From: JBKPIY01 sp046730475
GTDB lineage: Bacteria; Actinomycetota; Thermoleophilia; Solirubrobacterales; 70-9
DNA: 9,303 nucleotides
Assembly (NCBI GenBank): GCA_046730475.1
Contig: JBKPIY010000024.1
Location: 1 to 9,303 of the forward strand
Direction of reading: 5' to 3'
Shown: one piece after another, positions 5,190 through 9,303 of the stretch
Numbering within the stretch: position 1 is the stretch's first letter
Layout of the letters: each line of letters begins with the position of its first letter
Notes under the pieces: generated by a model
Seen by the model: the letters and a program-made list of their open reading frames with translations, nothing else
What the model was told of the DNA's origin: nothing
Databases searched by the model: none
Translations under genes and position numbers: made by a program

Positions 5190-6242
5190 TCAGCGTTTAG
5201 CGGGGGAGAGCGCCAGGTCCGGCCAACTCTCGATCGCGTCGGTCGAGCGGACGACGTGCATGCCCGCGGTCGCGTAGCGCTCGAAGGCGGCATCCGCCTC
5301 GGCCGTGTAGTCGACGACGCCGGGGACGACGACCGGGGAGGTGCAGTCCTCGAGCAGGTAGGTGCGCTCCGCGAGCCGCTCCCCCGCGACCTCGTCCTCC
5401 AGGAGGTCGTCGATCGTCCACGCCAGGCAGTGGCTCTTCGCCTGCCCGGCGACGACGACGGCATCGAATGTGAGCAGCCTCTCGATCAGCTCGGTGTTCT
5501 TGGCGCCGAGACGATCGCCGTCCGGTCCCTCGGTCACCTCCGGCCCCAGCATCGAGTAATGCTCGGTGAGCGGGTTGTCCCCCTTCACCTGGAACTCCGG
5601 CCGGCTGTGCCGGGCGATGCCGTGGAAGAAGACGGCCTCCTCGACCGCCGATACGAGCGCGTGCCCGATGCCACCAAGCATCGCGTGATAGGGCCAGATG
5701 GTCAGGTCGTACTTTCCACCCTCGGCCAGCCGCCGCGTGTAGTGAGCGAGATGGCGCTCGGCGTAGGCGACGTCGATCCCGAGGGCCTCGGCGACCGCGG
5801 TGTTCATAGCCCAGCGTCCCGCCTCGACATCCTCGGCCGAGACGAGCGTATAGGGGGCGGGGTGGTTTCCCCGCTCGTCGACGAGCCAGATCGCGTGGAA
5901 GACCTGCATCGCCTGGTGGGTGTCGAGGCTCGGAAAGATCCGGGTGATCGTCCCGAGGTTCCGGTAGACGAACTCGCACAGGCGGCGGTTGTCGTCGACC
6001 GCGCCTGTTCCCGAGCGCCCGGCGACGAACAGCTCGAAGTCGGGGATGCAGAACGTGTTCTGGACGTCGACGGCGAGCAGGCAGAGGCGGAACGAGTCCT
6101 CGGCGACCGGGCGCAGGGCGTGCTTCTCGGCCCACGCCGGCGCCTCCCGCGCGCGGTCCTCGTACGGGACCCGCCAAACCTCGCCCACCCGGCTCGGCTC
6201 GAAGTGCGCCGGGAGCGGAAGCTCACGATTTCGCCATCTCAT
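5190..6242 (-). CDS. Isochorismatase/nicotinamidase-family cysteine hydrolase
   Basis: 350 aa from ATG 6242, longer than the roughly 200-aa core family because of an N-terminal lead of about 50 residues and a mid-protein insert. The catalytic triad of the family is visible in order: Asp59 in LAVDVQNTFC, Lys220 in FQVKGDNPLTEHYS and the nucleophile Cys272 in GQAKSHCLAW. Further marks are VAGRSGTGAVDDNRRLCEF, DTHQAMQVFHAIW (the Asp-His metal-site region), KYDLTIWPYHAMLGGIGHAL and LEDCTSPVVVPGVVDYT, where the Pro near the cis-peptide is conserved. Such enzymes hydrolyse amides such as nicotinamide, or isochorismate-like ethers; the substrate of this long subgroup is not known to me, and an NAD-salvage amidase role is a reasonable guess. 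It is probably cytosolic. No good binding site precedes the ATG; the sequence before MRWRNRELPLPAHFEP shows no better start. It is divergent from ftsH with a shared 180-bp gap. Confidence 0.88.
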   Translation of the reverse strand: MRWRNRELPLPAHFEPSRVGEVWRVPYEDRAREAPAWAEKHALRPVAEDSFRLCLLAVDVQNTFCIPDFELFVAGRSGTGAVDDNRRLCEFVYRNLGTITRIFPSLDTHQAMQVFHAIWLVDERGNHPAPYTLVSAEDVEAGRWAMNTAVAEALGIDVAYAERHLAHYTRRLAEGGKYDLTIWPYHAMLGGIGHALVSAVEEAVFFHGIARHSRPEFQVKGDNPLTEHYSMLGPEVTEGPDGDRLGAKNTELIERLLTFDAVVVAGQAKSHCLAWTIDDLLEDEVAGERLAERTYLLEDCTSPVVVPGVVDYTAEADAAFERYATAGMHVVRSTDAIESWPDLALSPAKR

Positions 6243-6280
6243 CGCAAGGCGATCGTTGGCGTGCGTTCCGCGAGCACCGC

Positions 6281-6295
6281 CGGTGACGATCACCG
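6281..6295. promoter_or_regulatory. Palindrome in the ftsH/cysteine-hydrolase divergent gap
   Basis: CGGTGA-CGA-TCACCG is a perfect 6-3-6 inverted repeat 39 bp upstream of the hydrolase ATG and in the gap shared with ftsH. It is a candidate binding site for a dimeric regulator. No convincing -35/-10 pair is seen; GATAGT on the minus strand at 6304-6299 and TACAGT on the plus strand at 6347-6352 are weak -10 candidates. Confidence 0.3.
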
Positions 6296-6422
6296 TCTGA
6301 CTATCGCACACGCGGTCGCCGCGACGGCTGTTCCCCGCCACAGGAGTACAGTCAGCGGTCTGTCCCCCGACTCGTCCTCTGAGAGCCCGCCAACGGGGAA
6401 CGCGGATCCGTCCGGGTGGCGG

Positions 6423-8372
6423 GTGGATCCGGCGCCCGACGGACGCGGAGCCCCGCGCGAGTCCAAGCCGCCGATGATCCCCCGGAGCAGGTTGTTCATC
6501 GCCTTCCTGCTCGGGCTGCTTGGGGTGAACCTCTTGGTCTCGTTCGTCACGAGCGGGCCGGCAGAGCGTCAGCGGATCCCCTACCAGCCGTTCTTCGTCG
6601 ATCAGGTCAAGGCGGGGAACGTCAGCGAGATCAGCTCGCAGGAGGACTCGATCGAGGGCGAGCTGAAGCGCGAGGCGACCTACGACCCGCCCGGCGACGC
6701 CGAGCCGGTGACGGTCACGAGCTTCAAGACCGAGGTCCCCGCCTTCATCGATCGCACTCAGATCACAGGGCTGCTCGACCGGCAGAACGTCGTCGTCAAC
6801 GCCGAGCCGCCCGACACGGGCCGGTCGCTGTGGGGCACGCTCCTGCTCGGCTTCCTTCCGACGATTCTGCTGGTGGCGTTCCTCGTCTGGTTGGCGCGCC
6901 GCCAGCTCGGGGCGGGAGGGGGCGGCGTGCTCGGCGGCTTCGGGCGCTCGACGGCGCGGCGGATCAGGCCGGGGGAGCAGGAGCGAGTCACCTTCGACGA
7001 CGTGGCCGGGATCGACGAGGCCGAGGACGAGCTCGTCGAGGTGGTGGACTTCCTCAAGAACCCCCAGCGTTACACCAAGCTCGGGGCGCGGGTCCCGCGG
7101 GGCGTGCTGCTCTACGGGCCGCCCGGGACCGGCAAGACCCTGCTCGCCCGCGCGGTCGCGGGCGAGGCGAACGCAGCTTTCTTCTCCATGTCGGCCTCCG
7201 AGTTCGTCGAGGCGATCGTGGGCGTTGGCGCGTCGCGCGTGCGCGACCTGTTCAAGCAGGCCAAGGAGGCGGCGCCCGCGATCGTCTTCATCGACGAGCT
7301 GGACGCGATCGGCCGCTCGCGTTCGGGCAACGTGAGCGGGCTCAGCGGCGGCCACGACGAGCGCGAGCAGACGCTCAATCAGATCCTCACCGAGATGGAC
7401 GGGTTCGAGGCCGGCACCAACGTGATCGTGCTTGGCGCCACGAACCGTCCGGAGATCCTCGACCCCGCGCTCCTCCGCCCGGGGCGCTTCGACCGCCGGA
7501 TCGCGGTCCAGCCGCCCGATCGCAAGGGCCGGGCCGAGATCCTGAAGATCCATACGCGCTCGACGCCGCTCGCGCCCGATGTGGACCTCGACCGCATTGC
7601 GGCCTCAACGCCGGGCGCGACCGGTGCCGACCTCGCGCTGCTCGTTAACGAGGCGGCCCTCTTCGCCGCCCGCCGCAATCACACCGCCCTCGAGCAGCGG
7701 GACTTCACCGACGCGATCGAGAAGATCATCCTCGGCGCCGAGCGCCAGGTGGTGATGACCGACGCCGATCGCGAGCGCATCGCCTACCACGAATCCGGCC
7801 ATGCGCTCGTGGGCATGCTCACCCCCGGCGCCGACCCGGTGCGCAAGATCTCGATCATCCCCCGCGGCCGGGCGCTCGGGGTCACCCTCTCCACCCCCGA
7901 GACCGACCGCTTCAACTACGCCCGAGACGAGCTCTTGGCCAAGATCAAGGTCGCCCTCGGAGGGCGCGCGGCGGAGCAGGTCGTCTTCGGCGACCTGACC
8001 ACGGGCGCGGAGTCGGATATCCAGAACCTCACGCAGATCGCCCGCGGCATGGTCGGCCGCTGGGGGATGAGCGATGCGATCGGCGCGGTGGCGATCACCG
8101 ACGGGTCTCAGGACAGCGCGCTCTTGCCCGGCTCGGTGCCGGCCTCGACGGCGACCCAGGAGCTCCTCGACGAGGAGGTCCGGCGGATCGTCGACGCGGC
8201 GGAGCACGACGTGATCCAGCTGCTCGCCCGCGAGCGCGGCCGCCTCGACGCCCTCGCCCGCGCCCTGCTGGAGCGCGAGACGCTCGATCAACCCGAGGCC
8301 TACGAGGTAGCCGGCGTCGAGCTCCCCGAGGCCAAGGCCGGCGAGGTGGCCAAGGCAACTGCCGGCCCTTAG
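6423..8372 (+). CDS. ftsH: ATP-dependent zinc metalloprotease FtsH
   Basis: 649 aa from GTG 6423. FtsH is a hexameric, membrane-bound AAA+ protease that extracts and degrades damaged membrane and short-lived cytosolic proteins. TM1 spans about 24-42, an extracytoplasmic domain 43-134, TM2 about 136-157. AAA+ motifs: Walker A GPPGTGKT (232-239), Walker B IVFIDELD with Asp291-Glu292, and the second region of homology TNRPEILDPALLRPGRFDRR with arginine fingers Arg352 and Arg355. The protease has HESGH (456-460) and the third zinc ligand Asp532 in GAESD. The pore loop reads EAIVGVGAS: Ile265 stands where E. coli FtsH has the aromatic Phe of MFVGVGA. The start is uncertain: ATG 6474 would drop 17 residues and neither has a clear binding site; GTG 6423 is preferred because the RVDPAPDGRG lead resembles relatives I recall. 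The frame is also open far upstream by chance. Confidence 0.95.
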   Translation: MDPAPDGRGAPRESKPPMIPRSRLFIAFLLGLLGVNLLVSFVTSGPAERQRIPYQPFFVDQVKAGNVSEISSQEDSIEGELKREATYDPPGDAEPVTVTSFKTEVPAFIDRTQITGLLDRQNVVVNAEPPDTGRSLWGTLLLGFLPTILLVAFLVWLARRQLGAGGGGVLGGFGRSTARRIRPGEQERVTFDDVAGIDEAEDELVEVVDFLKNPQRYTKLGARVPRGVLLYGPPGTGKTLLARAVAGEANAAFFSMSASEFVEAIVGVGASRVRDLFKQAKEAAPAIVFIDELDAIGRSRSGNVSGLSGGHDEREQTLNQILTEMDGFEAGTNVIVLGATNRPEILDPALLRPGRFDRRIAVQPPDRKGRAEILKIHTRSTPLAPDVDLDRIAASTPGATGADLALLVNEAALFAARRNHTALEQRDFTDAIEKIILGAERQVVMTDADRERIAYHESGHALVGMLTPGADPVRKISIIPRGRALGVTLSTPETDRFNYARDELLAKIKVALGGRAAEQVVFGDLTTGAESDIQNLTQIARGMVGRWGMSDAIGAVAITDGSQDSALLPGSVPASTATQELLDEEVRRIVDAAEHDVIQLLARERGRLDALARALLERETLDQPEAYEVAGVELPEAKAGEVAKATAGP

Positions 8373-8383
8373 CCGCCGGCGGC

Positions 8384-8491
8384 GATCGGTTCCCTGCTGC
8401 CAGGTTGCGGGGGCCGCTGGCCCAGGACCTGGCCGAGCGGCGGTTGCGTTGCGGGCGCCCGCCGGACGAGGCGCTCGTGGTCTCCGGGTGA
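8384..8491 (+). pseudogene. Possible tyrosine-recombinase (integrase) fragment
   Basis: The plus-strand frame ending at TGA 8489-8491 reads RLRGPLAQDLAERRLRCGRP and then PDEALVVSG. This resembles the segment of many actinobacterial phage-type integrases between the core-binding and catalytic domains (a pattern like LAQDLAEWRL..GRPPDDALVFPG). Neither the preceding domain nor the downstream catalytic His-x-x-Arg and Tyr can be found, so if real it is a decayed remnant of about 30 codons, 12 bp after the ftsH stop. The judgement rests on remembered sequence patterns. Confidence 0.35.
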
Positions 8492-8541
8492 CCACATCCC
8501 CGCATCCCTACAGCCCTAGCCGCTTGCCGAGGATCTCCTTC

Positions 8542-8643
8542 ATGAGCTCCGAGCGCGGCGCGGCCGGGCATGCGGGATCACGCGAGGACAAGAACCCACT
8601 GCAAATGGGGCTGTTCGAGCCGGACGGCAAGGATCAGCCGTGA
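8542..8643 (+). CDS. Possible 33-aa hydrophilic protein, unknown
   Basis: ATG 8542 opens a 33-residue, highly charged protein (MSSERGAAGHAGSRED, later GLFEPDGKDQP). GAGGA lies 8 bases upstream, about 82% of third positions are G/C, and a hairpin overlaps its stop. A competing minus-strand frame over the same bases ends SELMKEILGKRLGL at a TAG near 8510 and has similar base composition, so the strand is not settled. No relatives are recognised. Confidence 0.3.
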   Translation: MSSERGAAGHAGSREDKNPLQMGLFEPDGKDQP

Positions 8644-8659
8644 TCGGCAAATGCCGGTC
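8642..8659 (+). terminator. Hairpin at the end of the 33-aa frame
   Basis: GATCGGC (8642-8648) and GCCGGTC (8653-8659) pair over 7 bp, with one G-U, around AAAT. The following DNA has only scattered T residues, so this is a weak terminator candidate. The rest of the gap up to 8800 shows no feature I can support. Confidence 0.3.
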
Positions 8660-8800
8660 TGATGTGTCCGGTTTGTGTCCGCGTTCGGGAGGAGCATCGA
8701 TCCTTGCGTGGTCGGAGTGGCTCTTCTGCGCCCGGAGATTCGCCGTCTGGCGCGTTCGAGTTTCGAGACCACCAGCCGCTCTTTGACGTCCCTCCGCGGG

Positions 8801-9076
8801 CTACGCATCCTGCCGGTGGAATCTGATCTCGACGGCTTCGACGATGCGGTCGAACGGCAACTCGGCCAGCGACCCTATGCGCCTCACCACCGCTTCACTC
8901 GGAGCAGCGAAGAAGCACAGCGCCATCCCGTCCGAGGGCACAAGGAAGCACCCCAACGAATGCACGGCCCCTCCCGGCGACGCTTCCCCAGCGATGCGAA
9001 TCACCCGCTCCAGGGTGTCCCGCGCCTGCGCCTCGATCATTCCCGGCCAGTAGCACTCGACGATGAACGTCTGCAT
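8801..9076 (-). CDS. DUF4242-like small protein (SCO4226-type)
   Basis: 91 aa from ATG 9076, with GGGGAG 7 bases upstream as a good binding site. The sequence MQTFIVECYWPG, the middle VHSLGCFLVPSDGMALCFFA and the end PFDRIVEAVEIRF match the pattern of DUF4242 proteins: small ferredoxin-like (alpha-beta) folds. The structurally known member, Streptomyces SCO4226, binds nickel; whether this one binds metal cannot be judged here. Three Cys residues (positions 8, 43 and 54) are present. No signal peptide or membrane span is seen, so it is probably cytosolic. It stands alone, divergent from a Tat-type gene at the window edge. The family's physiological role is poorly known. Confidence 0.75.
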   Translation of the reverse strand: MQTFIVECYWPGMIEAQARDTLERVIRIAGEASPGGAVHSLGCFLVPSDGMALCFFAAPSEAVVRRIGSLAELPFDRIVEAVEIRFHRQDA

Positions 9077-9257
9077 AGGTTCGCTCCCCTGGTCCGTTCG
9101 TGAACGCCGAGGTTCGCGATTCTCAGTTCAGCCCACGCGCCTCCACCTGTGTCCTGGCAACGCGACCGAGACGCCCCATGCGGCGCTTCGCGGCAACGGG
9201 TCTCGAGCAGTCGCTCGGGATCACCGAATCGAAGCTGATCGTGTTGCTGTGGATCCA
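9077..9257. promoter_or_regulatory. Divergent intergenic region with repeated AGGTTCGC
   Basis: AGGTTCGC occurs at 9077-9084 and 9110-9117, 33 bp apart (about three helical turns), with the palindrome GTTC-GT-GAAC (9095-9104) between. The position directly before the DUF4242-like gene fits an operator. No clear -35/-10 pair is seen for either gene, and the remaining 140 bases show nothing else. Confidence 0.25.
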
Positions 9258-9303
9258 ATGATGGAAGGTGACCTGAATCGGCGGTCCTTCCTCGGACCCA
9301 TAC
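9258..9303 (+). CDS. Start of a gene with a twin-arginine (Tat) signal, 3' partial
   Basis: ATG 9258 (or ATG 9261) opens MMEGDLNRRSFLGPI and runs off the window. NRRSFLG fits the Tat consensus (S/T-R-R-x-F-L-K) near the N terminus of a protein exported folded, often a cofactor-containing or secreted enzyme. The hydrophobic core of the signal would lie just beyond the edge. A GTG at 9249 is also in frame. No good binding site is seen. The product cannot be named from 15 residues. Confidence 0.5.
   Translation, partial: MMEGDLNRRSFLGPI

Noticed and set aside
4608..6422. Open plus-strand frame running about 600 codons upstream into ftsH, as if one 1,254-aa protein.
   Set aside because: It is antisense to the well-supported cysteine hydrolase and to the broken gene, has no family features, and FtsH proteins begin near 6423-6474. 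High GC removes stop codons by chance.
6243..7553. Minus-strand frame extending the cysteine hydrolase upstream to 787 aa.
   Set aside because: The extension is antisense to the ftsH ATPase domain and shows only composition-driven sequence; the hydrolase begins at MRWRNREL.
7605..8495. Minus-strand 296-aa frame opposite the FtsH protease domain.
   Set aside because: It is a shadow of ftsH with no start site, motif or family resemblance.
8675..9103. Plus-strand 142-aa frame starting GTG 8675.
   Set aside because: Most of it is antisense to the DUF4242-like gene, its codon use is unlike real genes here, and no domain is visible.
9037..9258. Minus-strand 73-aa frame at the right end.
   Set aside because: It overlaps the start of the DUF4242-like gene in another frame, lacks a binding site and shows no resemblance to a known protein.

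Overview
This is a GC-rich (roughly 70%) bacterial window, most like a high-GC actinobacterium. The Thermoleophilia (Solirubrobacterales-type) are my best guess. The evidence is codon use with G/C in most third positions, a deazaflavin (F420)-type DDN nitroreductase-family protein, a PucR/CdaR-type regulator and the character of the FtsH and cysteine-hydrolase sequences. The assignment is by family resemblance, not by a marker gene.

Layout. 1-798: C-terminal part of a PucR-like regulator, behind about 90 bases of almost pure G/C that may be an assembly artefact, and followed by a hairpin. 893-1009 (-): a 38-residue single-span membrane protein with a strong ribosome binding site. 1126-2031 (+): an alpha/beta hydrolase. 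2032-2216: a convergent gap holding a tandem 30-bp repeat and a hairpin. 2217-2705 (-) and 2870-3385 (-): two different MarR-family regulators. 3386-3496: a compact divergent promoter/operator in which a perfect 9-bp inverted repeat contains -10-like boxes for both directions. 3497-4357 (+): a SHOCT-domain membrane protein, a possible 22-codon ORF and a DDN-type protein, probably one operon controlled by the second MarR protein.

4353-4979 looks like a scar. It holds a tRNA-like fragment without an anticodon arm, flanked by an 8-bp direct repeat, a strong palindrome, and a frameshifted, truncated gene. 5190-6242 (-) is an isochorismatase/nicotinamidase-type cysteine hydrolase, divergent from 6423-8372 (+), an ftsH with all protease and ATPase motifs but Ile at the pore-loop aromatic position. 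8373-8660 holds a possible integrase fragment and one doubtful small ORF. 8801-9076 (-) is a DUF4242-like small protein. At the right edge a gene with a twin-arginine-type N terminus begins at 9258.

No CRISPR array, intact mobile element, rRNA or intact tRNA is visible. I do not see a complete new system. The best leads are the MarR/SHOCT divergent operator, the tRNA-like scar, the very short coupled ORFs and the unusual FtsH pore loop.
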